This document shows, piece by piece, positions 47,500 through 59,200 of a stretch of 64,000 nucleotides of DNA. The position numbers and the translations under genes are program-made. The notes below the pieces were generated by a model that saw only the letters and a program-made list of their open reading frames with translations, was not told the DNA's origin and searched no databases. The DNA is from Antedon mediterranea (lineage: Eukaryota; Echinodermata; Crinoidea; Comatulida; Antedonidae): NCBI RefSeq assembly GCF_964355755.1, contig NC_092680.1, positions 4,317,001-4,381,000 of the forward strand, in the 5' to 3' direction. Numbering within the stretch: the stretch's first letter is position 1; each line of letters opens with the position of its first letter.

Positions 47500-49385
47500 A
47501 GTTTACTCATTGTTCTTGAGAATGGTTCGATGATGGTTCCGAAACATCGTTCTTTTTTTTCATGAAATTGTATTTCAAATAATATAATTATTATAGTTAA
47601 AACTGTTACAAACAAGATAACAATAAAGACACCAGCACAATCATGTTTCATATGATTTTAATATACATAAATTTATACATCTATAGCCACGACGCGTTAC
47701 ACAAACATATGGTAACGTGGCAATGCGTTACGTCAGTATGTCAATAATAGTGTGGATGCGTTACTCGTCAAACCATTGCGTTTCACATTATTTTCATCGT
47801 ATCTAATTTCTAGAAGCAAAATCATTATGTTGTCTGTTATACGTTATAAGATAAAAGTTGTCATCTGTATACCATACATCCATACAAATACTGTGTCCAA
47901 CTCTTAAAAACTAAAAATAGATACAAAATAAATGCCACATTGCAAATACCGCAATAACTTTGATTAACATGAATCCAGTACAAACATCTACACCGTGACT
48001 TTATTTGACTAGCACGTACAACGTCTGAGTGAAATACGAAATACATCTTAAATACATGGCTAAAATATAGCGCGCTAAATATTATATAATAATATATCAA
48101 AATCCAATAGTTAGTTTTCGTTATCATAACCAGTGTAAAGGCATTTGCAATGATAACGAGACAAAGACAACAATGACAGTAGGTCACAATTAACATCCAT
48201 CCATATAATGTATCTTATCGGTAAAATTATGTATATAGATTACAGATATTTCTTTTTCATTTATTTATTCATATTTCCTCAATTATTTATTATTTTATTT
48301 ACCACAAAATATTAAAATAACAACGGTGAACAAGACACATAACTTTCATATTTTATTTATGTTGTATGTATTAAAACTTAATCAATTGTGTGAAAAATCA
48401 ATTATTTAAGTGTAGGCCTAATTGTCGAATACGGCCAAAATATGATTCGTAAACAAAACCCAACAATACCGCGACATATTTTAACTGGAATATGGTGGTC
48501 AATTTTGTCTATTGTGTTTCTTCTGACAATACGGCTATTGTTGTAAGCCTACAGTGTGAACATATTTAATAAGTAAAACACTGAATTAACACATGGCTAT
48601 GCATCGTCATTAGATATCATTTGATAAGGAAAGAGTAGATAGGCCTACACTAAACTTATATCAATCAATCGTGGACACATAATGTTGATCATCACCTTGA
48701 TTCGACAGAGATAAAAGTGAAATAGTAAACATAGCTTCATAATTATGAGGAAGCAAAAAAAGTGAGAATTCAAGAGTAGGATAGGCCTCGTCGTGGATCA
48801 CAATTGTTTCTATTTTATCGTAAAATAGATTACGAAAATACAATTTCTAAAACATCAATTAACAATATACACATGAGTATTTACAATTTAATAATTTAAA
48901 ATCATTTCTTCAAGTTCAAGTCATATTACAAATCTTAAATAAATCTCTCTTATAATATATACTTTTATTCTCATTTCTCTTTCTTTATACAGGATTAAAC
49001 ATATTTCATAAAAAAACTATGGATCAAAACAATAGTAAGGGTCTTTGAGATCTTCAATATTATGACGTCACGACAAACAAATTAAAGTCGACAAATTACT
49101 GTATTGAAGTACAACTCTGACCTTTTTCGTAATGCAATGCGCAAATGTCACTTAAATGTAAAATTACATCATTATATAACAACAATCTTTTACAAAATAT
49201 TAATATTAATGTTAATTCTTATAAATAAACAACATATCATATATTATTCTACTATGTATTATAAAAACATGAAGTAATTTTCGCGTCATAAACGTGTCAT
49301 ATATTCGAAGAAGACTATTCATGCATTCTCATAAAATAACACTTTTTCCAAGACCTAATTGACTAATAAGTTTGAAGGTATTATT
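47500..49385. other. AT-rich intergenic DNA, no supported gene
   Basis: Contains a 111-codon frame on - (48196-47861) with Cys/Ile/Tyr-rich composition typical of translated AT-rich DNA. I do not call a gene. Confidence 0.4.
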
Positions 49386-49389
49386 TTTG

Positions 49390-49526
49390 GTTCGCATTCA
49401 GCGCAGCGCAAGGACGCAAACCCGTGAGCACCGATGACGCGGCAGATCATCCGAACTGTGATTGGTCTACTAACTTGCGTTGCGCGTACTGTAGGCCTTT
49501 GCGTTCCGTCCAAATGGGACTCAAGC
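49390..49526. mobile_element. MITE family B, decayed copy
   Basis: GCAGCGCAAGGACGCAAACC, GAACTGTGATTGGTCTACTA and a right end CAAATGGGACTCAAGCTT. The left TIR is lost. Confidence 0.55.
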
Positions 49527-49534
49527 TTTAATAA

Positions 49535-49680
49535 AACTCTGTCTACACTATCGAACTTTTTGTGACAAAACAATGTGATGTGCCCATACATGATGTCATA
49601 TCACTACCATATTTGGGTATATCACTACCATATTTGGGCACATCACACTTTATTTTGTCAAACTAGTAGACAGAGCATAA
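49535..49680 (-). mobile_element. MITE family A next to the decayed B copy
   Basis: AAACTCTGTCTACACTATCG to AACTAGTAGACAGAGCATAA. Two CACTACCATATTTGGG units. Confidence 0.8.
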
Positions 49681-50277
49681 GACGCAGCACAAGCACGTAC
49701 GCAAACCCAAAGACGCGAGGATCATCAGAACTGTGATTAGTCTACGGATGGCTGTCTTGAATCAAAATAATAAGAAATAAAAGAGAAAAAAAAAATGAAC
49801 AGCAACAGTCATTTAAATGCAACTTAGGTCATGTTGAAAATCAGTACATTTCTTATAAGAATAATCATCAATCAACCTAATAAAGTATTAATGTAAAATA
49901 TATCAAGGGTTCGTGTGATAAATATCATATCCCGAAGGTTTCATTCTTTCTCAATTAGGCAAATTTAACGCAAGGGTCATTTCGAGGGGAACACGTAAGC
50001 AGGGTGTTGTAACATAGAGTATAAAACACGTATGTGGTTTTTTAAGAAATAAAACGATTTTTAAAATTGATATCTGTCTAACTTAATGGAAAGGATCTTG
50101 TCATTTCCAATGAATAAACATAACGTACCGTATATAAAGGTATAAAAACTGTTTCTGGAGAAATAAAACGTATTTCTTTCGATATATTTTTTTTCCTAAT
50201 TTAACGGACAGAGTCTTATCATTTCCAACGAATAAGAAAATAGCAAGATTATCGTAAAACCAATTCTTCAACGTATA

Positions 50278-50348
50278 AAGCCGATTTTCCACTAGGCGAA
50301 TTCACTTTCGATTCGCGCGAACAAATTCGCCTAGTGGAAAATCAGCTT
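50278..50348. mobile_element. MITE family C, 71-bp palindromic element
   Basis: AAGCCGATTTTCCACTAGGC at the left and GCCTAGTGGAAAATCAGCTT at the right, with only about 25 bp between the arms. TA precedes it and the right end reads CTTAA. Confidence 0.8.
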
Positions 50349-50693
50349 AAGAGGCATTGGTACTGTGGCTGAGAGTGCAACTTGAATTTTACAAGAGATA
50401 ATATCTGTCAAAACGAAATTGATTACAATGACAAGGTGTAAATTAATTGAGGATAATTCTGTCGGATGAAGAGCTTGACTAAACATGAAATCGTGATGAC
50501 AAGATGTCTTACGATTCACAGCGTTATTATACTTAAGACGTTCTTCTTCAACAAATAGTCTTTACACACACAGCTGTATATCCAATTCACACTCATCGCT
50601 ACATTGTATTGTTTATTTATAATTTACGAGAGTCTAAATAATTCGTATATAAGGGCCCGTTTATATAACACGGTTCTACGTTGGCGTGATATG

Positions 50694-50850
50694 ACTGGCT
50701 CCTACTAGAGACGCAACACAGGGACGTAACGCAACGTAAGTGAATTGACCAATCACAAGCAATGGATTATTCGAACTGTCTCTTGTCATTGGTTAACGCG
50801 CTTGCGTTGCGTTTACGTCCTTGCGTTACGTACTAGGGGGAACCATGCTT
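50694..50850 (+). mobile_element. MITE family B alpha, left end eroded
   Basis: CTCCTACTAGAGACGCAACA to TACTAGGGGGAACCATGCTT with the alpha core (GACCAATCACAAGCAATGG, TCTTGTCATTGGTTAACGC). Confidence 0.78.
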
Positions 50851-50854
50851 TAGT

Positions 50855-52175
50855 AGGCGTGTCAAGTAAGATATTGACAGTAGCAAGAAGAAGCAACAAA
50901 AAACCGAATGGTCAGCAGATTGTAACATGAAATGTCAATCAAAATAGTTTTGCATGGTCAGTCTGTTCAGTCGGTCGGACTGTATTCAATGCAGTTTATT
51001 TATATACCAGTCAACAAGTTACAGTTACAAGCAAATACAATCGATTGATTGGTAATCGATCAATCAACGAGTCTGTCAGTCGTTTATTTTTCATCTGTCA
51101 TGTTTTAGTCAAAATGTCAGAATCTTTATTATTATTAATATGAATGATGGATAGCGTAGATGACGTGAGTTGGCTCCTATTCATTTTTTGCTATCTGAGC
51201 TTTCTTATTTCTAAGTGCACAGACAATCAATGATGGCGACAAAACATGCGTAGGAGATTTAGGGCGATAAGATAATTCCAATAAACGATACAAGTTGCAG
51301 TATTACAATAAATTATGATTGAAAACACAATAGTTATTGAGATGGTAATAGCTGATACTGATTTCTTGTTATATAATTTCTAATAACATATGAAATCAAT
51401 AATTTATAATACAAATAACTATAGTATTTCAATATGATATAAATAATTTATGATACAATAAGTTAATATCAATAATTATTTATTATATTAACTATTATAT
51501 CAGCAATAACTATTACGATATCATCACCCGGGTAATTTGACTGCTTACGGTGAGTTTACGAAAAAAGAAGTTTTATTTTAATATTGGGATACGACTGAGG
51601 TCAAAGGTCATATTTCAAACAAAATGGAGTGTAATAATACAATAGTTGATCCTATAAATATCACATTTCACATCGTTGAATAAGAGTAAATATGGTACTA
51701 CTATTTGCAAACGTTTTAAAACATTAAGATAAAATCGATCATCAATGTGGACTTTTGCTTTCTTTGCCGATTTTAATAAATATTTTCTAAATTCTTCAAA
51801 ATCAACAGTGAAGTAATTAATGGTTTGAAACAGATGCATTTCAAAATAACGCAAGCTATTTCATTAAATGTCAATTGGATGACCATTTTTCAAGTCTTAC
51901 ACCAATTTATCTCATGGGACCAAAATTAACATCGATAACATGCTAAACATACACTGTACCATCCTATCTAACAACAATGCTTTAATATTTAAATTCCAAC
52001 CGCCTATCAAATTAATAATGCCAAGCACGTTGTCTTAATAGGCGAATTCATTTCACACAACATTCATTTCCTTGTCATTATAGGGAATGAATTATATGAC
52101 CTACAATTCAGATCCGAATACAGAAATTAATATTAAAACTAAAAAAAAAAGTATTTTAGCATTTATCATCTGTTA
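50855..52175. other. AT-rich DNA, no gene seen
   Basis: 51360-51520 is made almost only of A and T, with many TAATAATTTAT-type words. No family repeat or exon. Confidence 0.4.
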
Positions 52176-52239
52176 CCAAATGCTACCGTGGTGCGACATG
52201 TACTTCTAACTTATGTTGGCACGTGATTATGTTACCGTA

Positions 52240-52420
52240 AAGCTTGGTTCCCACTATAACGTAACGCAAGGACGTAAACGCAACGCAAGCGTTTTAACCA
52301 ATGACAAGCGAAGTTATAGACAGTTAGCAATCACAAGCGAATAAGCCATCGCTTGTGATTGGTCAATTCACTTGCGTTGCGTTACGTCCTTGCGTTGCGT
52401 CGCTAGTGGGAACCACGCTT
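52240..52420 (-). mobile_element. MITE family B alpha, complete
   Basis: AAGCTTGGTTCCCACTATAA to CTAGTGGGAACCACGCTT; TA precedes it. Very close to the copy at 62046. Confidence 0.86.
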
Positions 52421-52743
52421 AATAAAGCGCGTACTCTCTACCGTAATATGGCATGGTACGATAATGTACCGTAAAGCGGCACGTTAATAATGTTACCGGA
52501 TGACACATATTGATACCATAATAGTATGGCACAGTACCGTAATGCTACAATAATGCGTAATGCGGCACAGTAATACACCACATTTCGGCACATAACGCTA
52601 CCATAGATACCGTAATATGGCACGTAATTACTATAAAACCGTGATATGAAACAGTCCTGCAATCATACAATCATGTTACCGTAATGCGGAACGAAGGGCT
52701 ACCATATTTTGGCACGTAACGCTACTCACCATTTTTCTTCCTT

Positions 52744-52948
52744 AAGCTTGATCCCCTCTAGCGACGCAACGTAACGCAACGATACGACGTATTGACGCAA
52801 AGTGCTGTATTGTGTAATCACAAGTGAGAACCGACGACACAACAGTACTGGAAACACCGGACGTTTTCACGCAGGCGGGGCTAACACAATTATAGGAAGG
52901 GCATTTTCTTACGTTGCGTAGGTTGCGTCGCTAGTGGGAACCAAGCTT
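52744..52948 (+). mobile_element. MITE family B beta
   Basis: AAGCTTGATCCCCTCTAGCG to CTAGTGGGAACCAAGCTT then TA. The beta interior has AAAGTGCTGTATTGTGTAAT and AACCGACGACACAACAG. Confidence 0.82.
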
Positions 52949-53285
52949 TAATATGACATGATTATGATAATGCTACAATATTTCTGTAAAATATAACGTA
53001 TCAAGTATAGCTACCACATTTTAACCGTATTTCGACACGGTAATGATACCATATTTTGAAACAATGCTACACGTAACAACATTACCATAATGCTACCGTA
53101 ATATTGGTACATAACGATATTGTATTCCGGCACATGATTTGTATACGATACTTCCATGCGTTGCATTATGCCTCATTGTCAGATCAGATGAGTTGAGTCT
53201 TTGCTGGGGGCTTTGAGAAATCATCCTGGTGGTTCAGAGAATATCGTCATCATTACAAATGTAAGAGTCTCCTTATGTCTCAAAT

Positions 53286-56200
53286 TCAAAGTCCATCTGT
53301 CTGGTCAGTATAAGCCACCGTACTTTCAGTACTCCGATGACCACTGTCGAAGAATTTTTCCCATCTTTGACGCTTTTTGCACATTAGAGTTTGTTTCATT
53401 TTCTTACGAAATTGTTCTGAGAGAAAAGCATATAACATCGGATTTAATGCGCTATTCATAAGATACAAGGCAGTGGCAAATGGAACGGCATGTATACCAA
53501 ATGATGTCATTTCACCAAACAGTCCCCACATTGTCAATAAGTGTGATGGGAAAAGACATAACGCGAAACTTAATACTAACGCAATAAGAAGTCGTATTAC
53601 TTTCTTTCGTTCATTCAGTGCTTTCAATCCACGTGACCTAGAAGGCGCTTTCTTTGTTGACTTTCGAGTGACTGTCCTCTCGGAAAATCTAACGTTACAA
53701 TTATTGTTTGATTTTTGGCCATCATTCGACTTAGTGTACACGGCATCAACATTTGGCGAATCTTGAACTTTTATCTCAATAAACTTTTCTTTTTCTTCAG
53801 TAGTACCGTTCGTGTGTTTTTGCATTAAAGCTGTTTCACCACGTGATTCACCACCTGATTCGGTCTCATCCGGGTAGTCGATATAAAATTCACCACATTT
53901 CGCAATTGGTTTATCAGTTGTGTCATCTGTAAGAGGAACGGTGTGAGACTCGGTACGCTTTACTTGAGAGCCACCTTTGTATATATTCTTACGGTTACTG
54001 CTGCTGGCTGTGCTATTAGTTTTACTAATGTTATTTCTGATTTCTCGTATTGAGATGTTTTTCGCTCCTGCACTATGCCAAAGGAACACAGACATGTGAC
54101 CGTACAGTATCATCATTACAGTTAACGGTATTGCGTACCAAAGAGTAAAGGTCACAACGTATTGTTTTCTGATTAAATCACCATATCTGGCTATATCGTG
54201 CGTACAGAACGGCAACTCATTATGCTCATATATACCCATATACCATATTGGAGAAAGTGAATATAGGGTAGAAAATACCCATAGGAACGCTACAATAATC
54301 TTCATACGTTTCGCCGTCCAGACACGACGCATGCGCATCGGATACATGATAACGAGATATCGTTCTATAGCAATAGTCGTAAGGATTGCCGCTGATGCAA
54401 TTGTCGCAGTGCCGAAAACCACTTGTTCGATTTTGCAGAATACACATCCAAACGGATAATGCGTGCCAACAAATCGATACATGCTCGGAATTACAACAAG
54501 TACTGTTACCAATAGATCACAAATAGCTAGATTTACCAAGAAAAAATTAGTGGTGGTTTTCATAGATCTGTTGCGAAGTACAACCAAGATGACGAGAATA
54601 TTTCCAGTCAGTCCAAACACAAATATTAATATGTTGAATATTATAATCGCTGCTTTAATTGACGGACCTTCGTATGGATCCTCTTCCAATTCTGTTAATA
54701 ATAATTAAAAAAAGAAAAGAAACATACTATTATAAACAGTATTAAATTACACTATATTGTGGGCGTAGCACCCCACAAAAAGAAAAGACTAGGCTTGAAT
54801 TGTTCAAAGTATAAGTACAATTTATGAGGATAGCTCAACAATAAATATGCATATTCAAAACCGTCATCTTGAGGGAATGAAACTAGTAATAACCGAGTTA
54901 TAAACAAGACTGAGAGTCGTGTTAATAACACGAATGTTGGGGTTCGAACCCCACGCTGGTGGAATAGAGTTAAAGCTATGCGAGCTACTGTGTTTAGGGT
55001 TCACAGCATTATACGTTCCTCTTTCCACTACACATTATGAGGCAGCACCAGCAATGCATCTGATGATGATGTCAGAAATTAGGTACAACTAATAATATAT
55101 AACATTGTGTATAGATGACGATGTACTGATCGACTAATTAGCCGTGGGCTAGGACTTAGGCATAAGAAACCTAGTTTTTAAAGTACAGTATAGAAAAACT
55201 CAAATAAAGTAGTTACATTTTAACATTACCCTAATATTATCGTAGGCGATTATTGTATTTGTTTTATGAATTGTACAAATATTACAATTAGTAATTAGGC
55301 TTTTGTGTGTGGCTCGCGCTGTTTGTATTTTATAATTAATTTGTTCTGTTGAATTACCGTCATGGTCCGCATGCCTCGCTGGCTCGCACCTTTGCAACAC
55401 TCACTAAATGGAAGTTTTTTTCAATATAACTTCAAATCATGTAAAGTGCATTTTCCGGTGACCTAGCAGCTCTATTTTAACAAAGCATTTCTTATCTCTC
55501 CCCCACCCCCGCCTAGTTCAGCTTACTCAGTTGATTTTCAAGCGCCTGCTTGTGGGGGGTAGGGGGAGAGGAGAGAGATGGAGTGCGTGTAAACATAGGC
55601 CTACATGAACACGTTACCGAACAAAATAGTGACGGAAACGATTTTGAAATAGTGGGTGGGGAGTTATGCATCGACATTGTAAAATAATAAAACTATGTAA
55701 TATATCTTGTGCATTGTGTAAGTTCACAATTTCGGAGCATGCCATGCCTATCGTTTATGCACAATTTAAAAAAGGCGAGGCTTTTCTAAAGCAAAGCTAG
55801 GAAATTTTTCTGTCCTTAAGTGACGTAAGAACTACTCTTATACGCAGCAGCATAAATCAAATCGATAAAGAATTAAAGTGTTCCTGGGCTTTGTGCTGCT
55901 TTAAAGATCAAAATCAAGTTGATTACGTATCCAGCACACGTTGTAAAGCCAATTTGAATTTTAATATTGAGTATGGCAGTCCAGGGTCACACTACGGTAA
56001 TTTAAACACTCAATCTTGTCGATGTCCGTGATATCCATGTGTTAAAAACTATAAATTGATGTCGCAGTGTGAACCACGTGTGTACGTGGGATGTATTTAC
56101 TATGTTAGTTTTAGCCACGTTTTGTTTTTACCCTAGAGCCATACAAACGTTATGACATTCAGAAGCTTTATGAAAAAAACCATATGCTCACACCAAACAT

Positions 56201-59200
56201 TTATTATATATTTAGTGGCATTTTACTTTTATGCGATTAGTAAATTATTAATAGAAGTTTGATTATTTTGACATTTTTTATTGAGAACATTATATTATAC
56301 AGGAACATTTACTACTTATTAATACTTACAAAAAAAAAAGTTTGTAAGAGTTATCTTACACAATTTTCCACTGATCTTTTTTCTGGTAGATTTTAACGTG
56401 TACCATGTTAAGATCAATCATGTGTACCATAATAAAATCGAATGTACCTTAATTAGTGCATGCATTTTGTGATGATGCAACAAAAACGTGATTTATGCGG
56501 TGATTGCCTTCCATAGACACTGCGGCGACGGCGGCGGGGTTTTTCAATGTACTGCTGTACTACACTACTTCTTTGCTACTACTGTACTAACTAGTCTACA
56601 CGTCACACTGGACACACACACGGTGCCTAGCCTAGGCCCAGGCCTAGGGCCTATATTAATACTTACCAGAAGAAAATTCAAAAAAGGCAAGAAAGAAGGT
56701 AGCAGGTAAATGTTTTGTTCTATTATGTTGGGCCTTTCTTGTTAACAATCTAGACCTAGACTGCCCTTGTTGTAGTGTCACACACGCCCGACATAGCCTA
56801 GCTAGCTAGGCCTACTAGGGCCGGCTGCGATTTTTTTTTTCGTACATAAGTTGGGGACCCCCTCATGAAACGTTACAAAATAAACATGAATAATTCATCA
56901 GTTAAATTTTCTTGTTCCGTGTACTGTGCACCCAAGCGTATAGCAACAAGAAGTGATTACACGACACAAGTGCGGTACGATTCTAGGCCTAATCTCCGCT
57001 GTGGTTGCCGCGTGGGATTTCATAAAAGAATAGCGATCGACGTTTTGTGTGGATTGTCGAAATAATCAGCCTTTAGTTTATGGTGTTTTTAATATAATTT
57101 ATTACTAAAGAATTACGTGTTAAAACTATAGTTTCTATTAATACTATTAGGCCTAATTATTAGTCTCTAAACCCATTTCTATTCTAGTAGTGTGGGTGTG
57201 TGCATGGAGTTTACTCCATGGTGTGTGTGAGGTGTGTGTGTTTAGTTATGACACAGTCCGAGTAATAAGTCATCAAAATTAAACAATAAACATTAGGCCA
57301 TATAAAAAAAAACAACAGTTGATCGTCCCCGCCCGCATGCTTTTCTCAGGCCGCATCAATTTTTATTTTATTTTTTATTTCGATATTTTGTATATAAAAC
57401 ATTGATTTATGTTGTACCTTTGTCGAAAGCTAGGCCTAGCTCTTTCTTTTTTCGTGATCCACAGCCGTCGGGAGCCATCGATACACATCGTCGACTGCGA
57501 TAAATTTGAGGTCATATTCTTTGATTATAGGTCAGCGATGATAGAGGTATCACTGCCGTTGAATGTATGAATATTTTGAATTACACTCATCATGGGTATA
57601 ATATTTTACATAAACGTCTGGATCTAATTAGAATTTTCACAGCCGCTATATGCTCGCTACTCCTTAAAAATGTTGCCGTGAAGCAAAAAACGACTGGATT
57701 TGGAGAACACATGTTTTTGGTTCTACCTTCCGTTTCTATCGCTATATTCTATACATTTGAGTTACAGTATACACTATTAATATTTATAATTATTGGTTCC
57801 TTGGTAGGCCTACTTTTTAGTCCTTTTATCAATTGTTACATAATAATTTGATCTAGGATAGTAGGATACTGCTAGACTAGATAGTAGTTAAACAACATGG
57901 TTTTTATTTGTGTTTCGATTCGGACTGCAACAAAAATCGTGAAGCCCGCCCTTGGTATGCGAGAACGGTGTAGTGGACGGCCGACGTACTCTCGCAGACA
58001 TTTTCTCTGATTTTGCAGGCGGCGAATTCGATCAAGGTGGACCGATAGGAGACCAATACCAAACTACGGAGGTGAGTAATTGTTCGGTAAAAATGTTCAT
58101 ATAGAAGTAACAAAACTGTAGGCTAGCATATTGTCGCGAGAGAGTGTAGAGTTTGCCTACCCATAGAGGGACGAATTGACCCGGCTGGGTTGAAACTGTC
58201 CCATATATATAAATAGGCTAGATGTTTACGGACGTGTTCGGGTACATGACCCACGTCCTGTTTAAAATATGTGTGTATGCATTGATATTCCCTCCCTCTT
58301 TGGATGTCATATTATCATATTATTGTCATGTTCAGAATTCTTTCAACACAACTGAATTTACCATATATTTACCCCTACTCTTTTTCATTCTTTATTCTAG
58401 TGTGAAGAATGCCTCAAGTGGCGAGTATGTTATGCAGCACATGTTCTGAAGCGTGACCAAGGGCAGCTCTTGGAACGAGAACTGGACACACTGTCGTATT
58501 CATGTGGAACTTGTTTTCAAGACATCCTGGGAGAGGACGATTCTATTGTTTTTGTCAATGACAAAATGACATGTGCCCTGCCTATCGAAGCAGCTTATTA
58601 CATAACATTCACAGACCCCCTGTGCTTTTATTGTGGAACTGAGCACAATTTATCAATTGAAAACATGAATTATCCACTTTGTAGTGAATGCAAGGAATCA
58701 GGCAAAACACCCAAAAGGAAAAACACTAGAGCATTTGTGCCACAGTAGGCTAATAATATCCAGAAGTTTGATATAAAGTCAAAGTGTACAAAAAGGACTT
58801 TTATTGTGACCCCCTGATAAAATAAAAAAAAAAGGTGTATTATAATATTTGCTGTTCTGTATACTTATGTTTGTTTAGACATCTTACAGTACTTACCATA
58901 TTTATTTGAATTGTCAGGAAGGGTGTATGCGAGGGGTGGGAGTGATTTTTATTCATAGCGGCATGTTTATTCAAGAAAATACGGTAGTGAATCGCCATCT
59001 TGGAAAAATAAAAAATAAAAAATAAAAAGAGCCTCTTACTTCCTTTTTTTAGAAAACCAGGACGATCAACTGTTGTTTTTTTTTACATGGCCTTACACAA
59101 AAATACATTTTTTATTCTCGTGGGTCTAATCTTCCCATATCATGTGTTCATATACGCGCATTTTTAAAGTTCCTTTGAGTACATGCATATTGTTTGATAA

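Larger units (their letters stand above)
52180..53135. repeat. Degenerate minisatellite 'TACCGTAATATGGCACGTAATGC', split by two MITEs
   Basis: Words such as GTTACCGTAATGCGG, ACCATATTTTGGCACGTAAC, ACCGTAATATTGGTACATAA recur every 20-30 bp from 52180 to 53135, except where family B copies sit at 52240-52420 and 52744-52948. Confidence 0.7.

Noticed and set aside
47861-48196. 111-codon hydrophobic frame on -
   Set aside because: No signal, domain, splice context or Kozak support; composition fits translated AT-rich DNA.
53377-53766. 129-codon frame on + strand
   Set aside because: It is the antisense of the GPCR loop 3 and TM6 coding exon; the minus-strand protein is clearly the real one.
54895-54965. 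tRNA gene
   Set aside because: GGGGTTCGAACCCC looks like a T arm, but no consistent acceptor, D and anticodon arms can be drawn; more likely a SINE remnant. The same applies to about 5539 and 63257.
57567-57851. 94-codon membrane-like ORF in the MULE-like element
   Set aside because: Hydrophobicity comes from AT-rich codons; no splice link to the Cys-rich exons and no family match.
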